Source: Flavobacteriaceae bacterium
Lineage (GTDB): Bacteria > Bacteroidota > Bacteroidia > Flavobacteriales > Flavobacteriaceae
Length of the DNA stretch: 5,848 nt
Reading direction: 5' to 3'
Assembly (NCBI GenBank): GCA_023145595.1
Contig: JAGLDM010000314.1
Span: 1-5,848 of the forward strand
The position numbers were made by a program, and so were the translations under genes. The notes under the pieces are model-generated. The model saw only the letters and a program-made list of their open reading frames with translations. It was not told the DNA's origin and ran no database searches. Below are positions 1 through 5,848 of the stretch, piece by piece (position 1 is the stretch's first letter; every line of letters starts with the position of its first letter).

Positions 1-1701
1 CTAAGTGTTTCTCTTGGATATTCACAGCATCAAAATCACCGACTAAGTGAGCAAGACATCGACTCTTTTATCTCACTTAATAAAGTTGATGAAGCACATG
101 CCGATAAATTTGCGAAAATTGTAATTCAGGATGCTGGCGGACGAATGAAACCCGTACACACCTTTGCTTCTCAATTATTAAGAAAAGTGAGCAAAAAAGA
201 CTCTTACAGAGGATTGAATGCAACTCAGGTATTTATTTCTATTCAGCAATTTCCAATGTTTTGGTTTGATGTTCCAATCATTTATATCAAAAAAGACAAT
301 ACCAAACTAAGAAATATCTTAGGGGTTCCTCAGGATCAAAAATACGCACGCTTATCTGATTTCTTCTCGGATAAAGGTGAATACAAAATTGTCGACATTC
401 AGGAATATGCTTTCAAACAAAAAAAGAAAAATAAGTTTGAAGAAAGCGTTATTAACGTGAGCAATCGCGTGAATATTTTATATGATGGAATCTTCGGAAA
501 CCTATTCAAAATATTCCCTTTGCCAAATGACATTTCAAACAAATGGGTAGCACAAAAAGAATTGCATACAGCCAAATACTCTGGTGCCGATTCTGATTTT
601 GTAAAACAAATTTTACCTGCTTATTTACAAACTTTACTAGAATCTAAAAAAAGTAATGACTATTCACAGTCTGACGAAATATTGGCTGGAATTATCAAAT
701 TTCAGAAAAAATTTGGTTCAGAAGTGTATCCAAATCCCGAAAAAATAGATTTGGAAATATTCTATAACAAAAACGATATTTTCAACGGCTTATTTTGGCA
801 ATACCTCCTAGCCGGACTAGCCCTCTTTGTATTGATCATTATTGACATTTTTAAAGATTCTAAAAATCTAAAAAATCTATTAAAAATTGGAACCGGAATT
901 ATAGTCGCCTTATTTATTTACCATACGGTTGGTTTGGGAATTCGCTGGTATATATCGGGGCATGTACCATGGAGTAACGGTTATGAATCTATGATTTATA
1001 TTGGCTGGGCTACCATGCTATTCGGATTGATTTTTGGCAGAAATTCCTATTTAACAATTGCTGCAACTACTTTTGTTACTTCCATGATTTTAATGTTCGC
1101 TCACATGAACTGGATGGATCCAGAAATTGCAAACTTGGTTCCTGTATTAGATTCGTATTGGGTTATGATTCATGTTTCTATTATTGTAGCGAGTTATGGA
1201 CCATTTACCCTGAGTATGATTCTTGGTCTGTTAGCATTATTTTTAATGACAATAACCACAAAAAAGAACAAGAAAAAAGTAAGTCTTATTATTAAAGAAT
1301 TGACCATTATTAATGAAATGTCTATGACCTTAGGATTGATTCTTTTATCTATTGGGAATTTCTTAGGTGCTATTTGGGCTAATGAAAGTTGGGGACGTTA
1401 TTGGGGTTGGGACCCTAAAGAAACCTGGGCATTAATCAGCATTATGGTTTATGCTTTTGTATTGCACATGCGATTAATTCCGGGATTAAGAGGCCGCTTT
1501 AGTTTTAACGTATTGGCTGTATTCTCGTTCGCGTCTATATTAATGACATATTTAGGAGTAAATCATATGTTATCTGGACTGCATTCGTATGCGCAAGGAG
1601 AGTCTGCCGAAGTGCCAATACACATTTGGTCGTGGCTCGCATTTTCTATCCTATTAAGTGTTTTAGGATATTCTAAGTTCAAAAAATATTATAAAAAATA
1701 G
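1..1701 (+). CDS. ccsA: Cytochrome c biogenesis protein CcsA (C-terminal part of a CcsB-CcsA type haem lyase), 5' partial
   Basis: This is the haem-handling half of the System II cytochrome c synthetase, an inner-membrane protein that exports haem and attaches it to CXXCH motifs of apocytochromes c. The frame is open from base 1 with no stop, and the residues before the first internal ATG (145), ending DAGGR, run straight into the family-like stretch MKPVHTFASQLLRKVS. I therefore treat the ATG at 145 as internal and the gene as cut at the window edge; 566 residues are visible. A soluble stretch (to about base 780) precedes eight or nine hydrophobic segments. The WWD haem-binding motif WGRYWGWDPKETW is at 1390-1428. 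Conserved histidines lie in the YHTVGLG stretch (922-924), the SYWVMIHV stretch (1171-1173) and the GLHSY stretch (1582-1584), fitting the TM-His and periplasmic ligand positions known for CcsA. In Bacteroidota this is usually one fused protein of roughly 1000 residues; the ResB/CcsB-like part is inferred to lie upstream. Confidence 0.93.
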   Translation, partial: LSVSLGYSQHQNHRLSEQDIDSFISLNKVDEAHADKFAKIVIQDAGGRMKPVHTFASQLLRKVSKKDSYRGLNATQVFISIQQFPMFWFDVPIIYIKKDNTKLRNILGVPQDQKYARLSDFFSDKGEYKIVDIQEYAFKQKKKNKFEESVINVSNRVNILYDGIFGNLFKIFPLPNDISNKWVAQKELHTAKYSGADSDFVKQILPAYLQTLLESKKSNDYSQSDEILAGIIKFQKKFGSEVYPNPEKIDLEIFYNKNDIFNGLFWQYLLAGLALFVLIIIDIFKDSKNLKNLLKIGTGIIVALFIYHTVGLGIRWYISGHVPWSNGYESMIYIGWATMLFGLIFGRNSYLTIAATTFVTSMILMFAHMNWMDPEIANLVPVLDSYWVMIHVSIIVASYGPFTLSMILGLLALFLMTITTKKNKKKVSLIIKELTIINEMSMTLGLILLSIGNFLGAIWANESWGRYWGWDPKETWALISIMVYAFVLHMRLIPGLRGRFSFNVLAVFSFASILMTYLGVNHMLSGLHSYAQGESAEVPIHIWSWLAFSILLSVLGYSKFKKYYKK

Positions 1702-1755
1702 TTTATTATGCTGTATGCTGGCGGATGACAGAAGTAAATAAAAATCAATTAGTTT

Positions 1756-1780
1756 ATCATCGCTAAAATGATATAATCAT
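1756..1780. promoter_or_regulatory. Operator-like inverted repeat overlapping the promoter spacer
   Basis: Three related pentamers are spaced over 25 bases: ATCAT (1756-1760), ATGAT (1768-1772) and ATCAT (1776-1780). The last two form a perfect inverted repeat with a 3-base ATA spacer, and the first two form another with a 7-base spacer. The block ends directly against the TACCTTTG element, where a bound protein would block RNA polymerase. The arms are short and AT-rich, so chance is a real alternative; no regulator can be named. Confidence 0.25.
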
Positions 1781-1788
1781 TACCTTTG
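1781..1788 (+). promoter_or_regulatory. Candidate Bacteroidota-type -7 promoter element (TACCTTTG)
   Basis: TACCTTTG matches the TAnnTTTG -7 consensus of the Bacteroidota primary sigma factor exactly. It ends 29 bases before the ATG at 1818, so transcription would begin roughly 20-25 bases upstream of that start. The -33 partner is poor: the nearest candidate is TTTA at 1753-1756, with a 24-base spacer that is longer than usual. It sits in the only sizeable gap on this strand, which supports a separate promoter for the 1818-4058 gene block. The call rests on the motif and its position only. Confidence 0.5.
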
Positions 1789-1817
1789 CATTTCAGAAAA
1801 AAAATAAAAAATAAATT

Positions 1818-2375
1818 ATGTTTCATAAATATATAAAAATAGTTATTGCCTTAGCAATTACAACTTGGGCAGGTTTTCAATTCGCAGATGGACATATAAT
1901 GAATGGTATTTCATTATTGTTTCTTGCTGGAATATTCGTTTTCTTTTACTTTAAAAATGAATTTATCTTATTGGCTTTTCTTCAACTGAGAAAGCAAAAT
2001 CTTGAAGGCACTAAAAAATGGTTGGATTATATTAAGAATCCGAGTGGTGCTTTGATAAAAAAACAAGAAGGTTATTACAACTTTTTACAAGGAATTATTG
2101 TTTCTCAATCTAATTTAACTTTGGCTGAAAAATATTTCAAAAAGGCCTTAACCTTAGGTTTGTCTATGGGGCATGATGAAGCCATGGCAAAACTTCAATT
2201 GGCAGGGATTGCAATGTCTAAAAATCGGAAAAATGAAGCAACTAAGTTAATTTCGGAAGCAAAAAAATTAGACAAGCACGGCATGCTTAAGCAGCAAATA
2301 AAAGATATGAAAAATCAAATGAAAAAAGCTCCTGGCATGAATCATCATCAAATGCGTGGTCGCACAAGAAGGTAA
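1818..2375 (+). CDS. Uncharacterised membrane protein with two N-terminal helices and a TPR-like C-terminal region
   Basis: I recognise this as a conserved flavobacterial protein type but know of no assigned function. Two hydrophobic segments (about residues 7-23 and 28-45) form an N-terminal hairpin like that of the small two-helix DUF2892-type proteins. A basic, helical region follows. Residues about 84-117 (GYYNFLQGIIVSQSNLTLAE, then KYFKKAL) and 121-152 (AMAKLQLAGIAMSKNRKNEA and onward) look like two degenerate tetratricopeptide repeats, suggesting a cytoplasmic protein-binding face. The tail (168-185) is rich in K, R, M and H and ends RGRTRR, which may contact acidic lipid or nucleic acid. 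The ATG at 1818 is preceded by an A-rich tract without Shine-Dalgarno sequence, normal for this phylum. The stop is 45 bases before folP, so it is probably the first gene of the unit with folP and cdaA. The coding call is strong; the function is unknown. Confidence 0.85.
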   Translation: MFHKYIKIVIALAITTWAGFQFADGHIMNGISLLFLAGIFVFFYFKNEFILLAFLQLRKQNLEGTKKWLDYIKNPSGALIKKQEGYYNFLQGIIVSQSNLTLAEKYFKKALTLGLSMGHDEAMAKLQLAGIAMSKNRKNEATKLISEAKKLDKHGMLKQQIKDMKNQMKKAPGMNHHQMRGRTRR

Positions 2376-2420
2376 TTATAGCCTCTTTTTTAAATTATCT
2401 TTTTACAATCATTGAACAAT

Positions 2421-3242
2421 ATGACCATAAATTGTAAAGGTACACTCATAGATTTATCAATCCCAAAAGTAATGGGAATTTTAAATATTACTCCAGATTC
2501 TTTTTTTGATGGAGGCGCTTACAATTCTGATAAAACAATTCTTCTTCAAGTTGAAAAAATGCTATATGAAGGTGCTACCTTTATTGATGTTGGCGCCAGT
2601 TCTTCTAGACCTGGAGCAACTCAAATCTCCGAAAGTCTTGAATTAGAACGATTACTTCCTACGATTGATTTATTAGCACATCATTTTCCTAAAATTCTTT
2701 TGTCAGTTGATACTTATAGAAGTTCTGTTGCTAAAAAAAGCATTGAACACGGCGCAGCACTTATCAATGATATTTCTGGCGGGAGTTTAGACCGTAATAT
2801 GTTTAAAACTATTGGCGAACTACAAGTGCCCTATATTTTAATGCATATGAAGGGGACTCCTGAGAACATGCAGAAAAGTCCGATTTACAAAAATATTACT
2901 CAAGAATTACTTTTTTATTTTTCTCAAAAAACTGCAGCATTAAAAAAGGAAAAAGTAAATGATATTATCATCGACTTAGGTTTTGGTTTTGGAAAAACAC
3001 AAGACCATAATTATGAACTTTTAAAAAACTTAGACCTTTTCAAAATGTTAGAACTTCCAATCTTAACAGGGATTTCAAGAAAGTCTATGTTGTATAATTT
3101 ATTGAACAAAAAAGCCTCTGATGCATTAAACGCAACAAGTATTGCCAATGCCATTGCTTTGCAAAAAGGTTCAAATATCTTACGTGTTCATGATGTAAAA
3201 GAAGCAATAGAAGCTGTAAAAATTGTTCAACAAATTTCATAA
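2421..3242 (+). CDS. folP: Dihydropteroate synthase (DHPS)
   Basis: This cytoplasmic TIM-barrel enzyme condenses 6-hydroxymethyl-7,8-dihydropterin pyrophosphate with p-aminobenzoate to give dihydropteroate in folate synthesis; it is the sulfonamide target. I chose the ATG at 2421 (273 residues). A TTG at 2412 would add only three residues, and the ATG start makes residue numbers coincide with E. coli DHPS as I recall it: N22 and F28 in the LNITPDSFFDGG loop, P64 in the second loop, K221 in SRKS, and R255/H257 in ILRVHD. Also present are D56, D97 in SVDTYR, N116-D117 in INDISGG, the MHMKGTP strand and D185 with GFGFGK (187-192). All expected catalytic and ligand residues are there. The second loop reads DVGASSSRPGA where E. 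coli has DVGGESTRPGA, so E60 and T62 are both serine; this looks like lineage variation. The drug-contact positions F28 and P64 are unchanged. The gene lies between the membrane/TPR-like gene and cdaA, with short gaps. Confidence 0.97.
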   Translation: MTINCKGTLIDLSIPKVMGILNITPDSFFDGGAYNSDKTILLQVEKMLYEGATFIDVGASSSRPGATQISESLELERLLPTIDLLAHHFPKILLSVDTYRSSVAKKSIEHGAALINDISGGSLDRNMFKTIGELQVPYILMHMKGTPENMQKSPIYKNITQELLFYFSQKTAALKKEKVNDIIIDLGFGFGKTQDHNYELLKNLDLFKMLELPILTGISRKSMLYNLLNKKASDALNATSIANAIALQKGSNILRVHDVKEAIEAVKIVQQIS

Positions 3243-3262
3243 AATCATCGCTAGAATTTTAT

Positions 3263-3270
3263 TATATTTA
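3263..3270 (+). promoter_or_regulatory. Weak candidate -7 element (TATATTTA) before cdaA
   Basis: TATATTTA differs from the TAnnTTTG consensus at the last base and lies 14 bases upstream of the cdaA ATG, in the 42-base gap after folP. The following CA and the short leader would fit a start very close to the ATG. A TTTC at 3235-3238, overlapping the end of folP, is a poor -33 candidate with a 24-base spacer. This may be an internal promoter giving cdaA some expression of its own, or merely AT-rich sequence. Confidence 0.25.
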
Positions 3271-3284
3271 CAAAAAACCTACGC

Positions 3285-4058
3285 ATGCTCGATTTTTTAG
3301 AATTTTCTTTCCTCGATATACTCGACATCGCATTGGTGGCAATCTTACTCTATTACACCTACAAATTGCTAAGAGGTACCGTAGCCATAAATATTTTTAT
3401 CGGAATTACAATTGTTTTTTTAATGTGGAAAATTACGCAAGCCTTAGAAATGGAAATGCTCAGTGGCATATTAGGCGGCTTAACGAGTGGAGGTGTCATT
3501 GCTCTTATCGTGGTATTTCAACAAGAGGTTCGGAAGTTTTTATTGATGCTAGGGTCTCCTAATTTTAATTCGAAACGATCTTTTCTTAAACAATTGAAGT
3601 TTATGAAATCTGAAGTCTATTTGGAAACTGAAGTAGAAATTATCGTTAATGCTTGTGAATCTATGGGGAAATCAAAGACCGGAGCCCTAATTGTCTTTGA
3701 AAGAAATCAGAGTTTAGATTTTGTGAAAACGACTGGAGACCAAATGAACACAGAAGTAAATCAACCTATTTTAGAAAGTATTTTTTACAAAAACAGTCCG
3801 CTTCACGATGGAGCAATCATCATAAGAGACAACACTATTGTAGCCACTAGAATTGTGCTTCCTCTTTCTGATAAAAACCTTCCTGCCAGGTTTGGATTAC
3901 GTCATAGAGCGGCTATTGGGATTTCAGAAAAATCGGATGCTGTATGCTTAGTTGTTTCTGAAGAAACAGGAAAAACATCTTATATAAAAGATGGGGAGTT
4001 TATACTGTACGAAAATTCGTTTACTCTTACTGAAACCTTAAAAAGTGATTTAATTTAA
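3285..4058 (+). CDS. cdaA: Membrane-bound diadenylate cyclase CdaA (c-di-AMP synthase)
   Basis: CdaA condenses two ATP molecules into the second messenger c-di-AMP, which in other bacteria controls potassium and osmolyte transport and cell-wall balance. The 257 residues are close to the usual CdaA length of about 270. Three membrane helices are visible (about residues 11-29, 34-50 and 62-80), followed by a linker helix and a cytoplasmic DAC (DisA_N) domain from about 110. The domain carries TGALIVFER (132-140), the DGA motif at 175-177 with flanking HDGAIIIRDN, and the RHR motif at 206-208 in FGLRHRAAIG. These positions are close to those of the Listeria enzyme. VSEETG (224-229) supplies the later acidic site, so the enzyme should be active. 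Firmicutes place cdaA beside cdaR and glmM; here the neighbour is folP, 42 bases upstream, and no YbbR-domain gene is visible. The only start considered is the ATG at 3285, which lacks a Shine-Dalgarno motif. Confidence 0.96.
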   Translation: MLDFLEFSFLDILDIALVAILLYYTYKLLRGTVAINIFIGITIVFLMWKITQALEMEMLSGILGGLTSGGVIALIVVFQQEVRKFLLMLGSPNFNSKRSFLKQLKFMKSEVYLETEVEIIVNACESMGKSKTGALIVFERNQSLDFVKTTGDQMNTEVNQPILESIFYKNSPLHDGAIIIRDNTIVATRIVLPLSDKNLPARFGLRHRAAIGISEKSDAVCLVVSEETGKTSYIKDGEFILYENSFTLTETLKSDLI

Positions 4059-4080
4059 ATCAACTTACTATTGATTTTTT
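4057..4080 (+). terminator. Candidate intrinsic terminator at the cdaA/exporter junction
   Basis: AAATCAA (4057-4063) and TTGATTT (4071-4077) form a perfect 7-bp stem with a 7-base loop, and the 3' arm runs into six T in a row (4075-4080). It begins inside the cdaA stop codon and would end cdaA-strand transcripts. The stem has only two G/C pairs (C4061-G4073 and its equivalent count of one further weak pair at most), so it is thermodynamically weak. Read on the other strand the hairpin is followed by AAATTAAATC, with no clear U run, so it suits the + direction better. The bases also encode the last residues and stop of the exporter gene. Confidence 0.35.
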
Positions 4081-5823
4081 AAATTGCATTTCGTACAAAT
4101 TATAGTAATATCCTTTTTGTTTTAACAATTCCGAATGAGAGCCTTGTTCTACAATTACCCCTTTATCCATCACAATTATTTTATCCGATTTCTTAATGGT
4201 TGCTAAACGATGCGCAATGACAATAGAAGTCTGATTTTTTGTAATTGTATCTGTGGCGTCTTGAATTAATTTTTCTGAATACGAGTCAATAGATGAAGTT
4301 GCCTCGTCTAAAACCAACACACTCGGTTTACTCACATAAGCTCTTAAAAATGCAATTAATTGACGTTGACCTGAAGATAACATCACTCCACGCTCTTTAA
4401 CATTGTATTGGTAATTATTAGGCAAACTCATAATAAATTCATGAATACCAATCTTTTTTGCAGCCTCAACAACCTCTTCTAGAGGAATGTCTTTATTTAA
4501 AACAATATTCTTAAATATGGTATCAGAAAATAAAAAAACATCTTGTAAAACCACCGCTACATTCGATCTTAAATTGAGTAAAGTGTATTCCTTTATATCA
4601 TGATTATCAATTGCTATTGAACCAGACTCTACTTCATAAAACCGATTTAACAAATTGATTATAGTAGATTTCCCTGCTCCTGTTGCTCCAACAATAGCAA
4701 CTGTTTCTCCCGATTTTACATCAAAAGAAATGCCTCGTAAAACTTCCTCATTTTCAACATAACTAAAATGCACCTCTTTAAAAGAAATTTCTCCTTTTAA
4801 ATTATTATTTTCGAGCACTCCTTTAGCATCAATATGGCTATCTGTATCAAAAATTTCAAAGACTCGATTTCCGGCTACCATACCCATTTGTAAAGTGTTG
4901 AATTTATCAGCGATTTGACGAAGAGGTCTAAACAACATTTCAGAAAACATAATAAAGGCAAAAACATCTCCGGCTTTAATTCCGCTTCCTTCCACCATTA
5001 CATTTAGTCCGCCGTACCAAACAACAACTCCTACCGTAATTGAGGTTATCACCTCCACAATTGGAAAAAAGATAGAATAATACAAGACTGTATCTTCCCA
5101 TGCTTTTTTATGTTTCCCATTAATTTCTACAAAATTATCATATTCAATTTTTTCCCGATTAAAGAGTTGTACAATTTTCATTCCTGTCACTCGTTCTTGC
5201 ACAAAACCATTCAAATTTGCTGCTTGCTCTCTAATTTCTTTAAAAGAGGCTTTCATATAAAGTTGAAATAACTTGGTCGCATAAATAATTATTGGGAGCA
5301 CTATTAAGGTAATCAATGCTAATTTCCAACTTAAAAATAACATGGCAATAATCACAGCAATCATGGTGAGTAAATCCCCAACAATCATAAAAAATCCTTG
5401 ACCAAAAAAATTAGCTATTTGCTCTATATCAGTCACTGCTCTAGTCACCAATTTCCCCACTGAAGAAGTGTCAAAATAGGCCATTTTAAAATTAAGTATA
5501 TGCTTGTACAACTTCATGCGAATATCTTTAATGATGCTATATCCCAATTTATTTGATACATAAATAAAAACCAAACGTCCAAAAACTTCAAACAATAAAA
5601 CTACTACCATCAACAGTACAATATTGATTAAACCGCTTCTATCTTTTAACGGTAAGTAATCATCAATAACAATTTTTAACAGAACAGGTCTTATCACTGC
5701 TAATCCTGCCAATAATATAGCAGAGACAGAGGCTACAAAAAACAAGCCTCTATAAGCCTTTGCAAATTGCATCAACCTGCTAAACACCTTTATATCAAAT
5801 GCCTTCCCTGTAGTATCACTCAT
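4060..5823 (-). CDS. Type IV ABC exporter, fused membrane and ATPase domains (MsbA/MdlB-like half transporter)
   Basis: This inner-membrane exporter half would work as a dimer and drive export of a lipid, peptide or drug-like compound; the substrate cannot be read from the sequence. The 587 residues match the family length. Six membrane helices lie at about 27-50, 65-89, 143-163, 165-183, 247-271 and 284-300. The ATPase domain has an A-loop tyrosine Y355, Walker A GATGAGKST (379-387), Q-loop Q427, X-loop ERG (477-479), signature LSSGQ (482-486), Walker B VLVLDEA (502-508) with catalytic E507, D-loop SSID (510-513) and switch histidine H538. All catalytic residues are intact, so a homodimer could have two working sites. 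The signature has serine in place of the first glycine of LSGGQ and continues RQLIAFLRA, resembling the MdlB/YheH/LmrD branch more than E. coli MsbA. The ATG at 5823 is the first start after an in-frame TAA at 5827-5829. It converges on cdaA with one base between stops. Confidence 0.94.
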   Translation of the reverse strand: MSDTTGKAFDIKVFSRLMQFAKAYRGLFFVASVSAILLAGLAVIRPVLLKIVIDDYLPLKDRSGLINIVLLMVVVLLFEVFGRLVFIYVSNKLGYSIIKDIRMKLYKHILNFKMAYFDTSSVGKLVTRAVTDIEQIANFFGQGFFMIVGDLLTMIAVIIAMLFLSWKLALITLIVLPIIIYATKLFQLYMKASFKEIREQAANLNGFVQERVTGMKIVQLFNREKIEYDNFVEINGKHKKAWEDTVLYYSIFFPIVEVITSITVGVVVWYGGLNVMVEGSGIKAGDVFAFIMFSEMLFRPLRQIADKFNTLQMGMVAGNRVFEIFDTDSHIDAKGVLENNNLKGEISFKEVHFSYVENEEVLRGISFDVKSGETVAIVGATGAGKSTIINLLNRFYEVESGSIAIDNHDIKEYTLLNLRSNVAVVLQDVFLFSDTIFKNIVLNKDIPLEEVVEAAKKIGIHEFIMSLPNNYQYNVKERGVMLSSGQRQLIAFLRAYVSKPSVLVLDEATSSIDSYSEKLIQDATDTITKNQTSIVIAHRLATIKKSDKIIVMDKGVIVEQGSHSELLKQKGYYYNLYEMQFKKSIVS

Positions 5824-5848
5824 TATTTAATGTTTCTTTTGGATAGGT

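Noticed and set aside
131..1725. 11-base direct repeat ATGCTGGCGGA at 131-141 and 1715-1725, flanking most of the visible ccsA part
   Set aside because: The first copy encodes conserved protein sequence (DAGGR), and a few 11-base matches are expected by chance in a window of this size; nothing suggests a mobile element between them.
1702..1742. Possible terminator hairpin after ccsA (TTTATT/AATAAA outer arm, CTGT/ACAG inner arm)
   Set aside because: The arms are short, mostly A-T and separated by a large asymmetric internal loop, and no T tract follows.
2396..2403. TATCTTTT before folP as a separate promoter
   Set aside because: It lacks the final G of TAnnTTTG and has no convincing -33 partner; T-rich gaps produce such matches often.
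2412..2420. TTG start for folP adding three residues
   Set aside because: The ATG at 2421 gives numbering that agrees with E. coli DHPS at N22, F28, P64, K221 and R255, and no ribosome-binding signal favours the TTG.
5824..5848. End of an upstream gene on the minus strand, before the exporter
   Set aside because: All three minus-strand frames meet a stop at or near the exporter ATG, including a TAATG overlap, so a co-directional gene could end here, but 25 bases are too few to support any call.

Overview
The window reads as a chromosomal core segment from a member of the Bacteroidota, most likely a flavobacterium (family Flavobacteriaceae). The reasons are the AT-rich coding sequence, A-rich start regions without Shine-Dalgarno motifs, TAnnTTTG-like -7 elements of the Bacteroidota type, and protein sequences typical of flavobacteria: a CcsA of the large CcsB-CcsA fusion type, a 185-residue two-helix membrane protein with a TPR-like tail, and a folP-cdaA pair. 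No mobile element, tRNA, rRNA, CRISPR array or transfer signature was seen.

Layout. Positions 1-1701 (+) hold the 3' two thirds or less of a cytochrome c synthetase gene whose reading frame is open from the first base, so the true start lies outside the window. A 116-base gap with a candidate promoter and an operator-like inverted repeat follows. Then come three co-directional genes with short gaps of 45 and 42 bases: an uncharacterised membrane/TPR-like protein (1818-2375), dihydropteroate synthase folP (2421-3242) and diadenylate cyclase cdaA (3285-4058). A type IV ABC exporter (4060-5823, -) converges on cdaA with a single base between the two stop codons. A small AT-rich hairpin with a T tract lies across that junction. 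The last 25 bases hold only the upstream edge of the exporter gene.

How they fit. CcsA attaches haem to apocytochromes c at the outer face of the inner membrane. FolP makes dihydropteroate for folate. CdaA makes the second messenger c-di-AMP at the membrane. The exporter probably moves a lipid or hydrophobic compound. These are separate housekeeping jobs; only the 1818-4058 block looks like a transcription unit. I did not find a clearly new biological system. The best leads are the uncharacterised gene linked to folP-cdaA, the repeat elements in front of two genes, and the tightly packed convergent junction.
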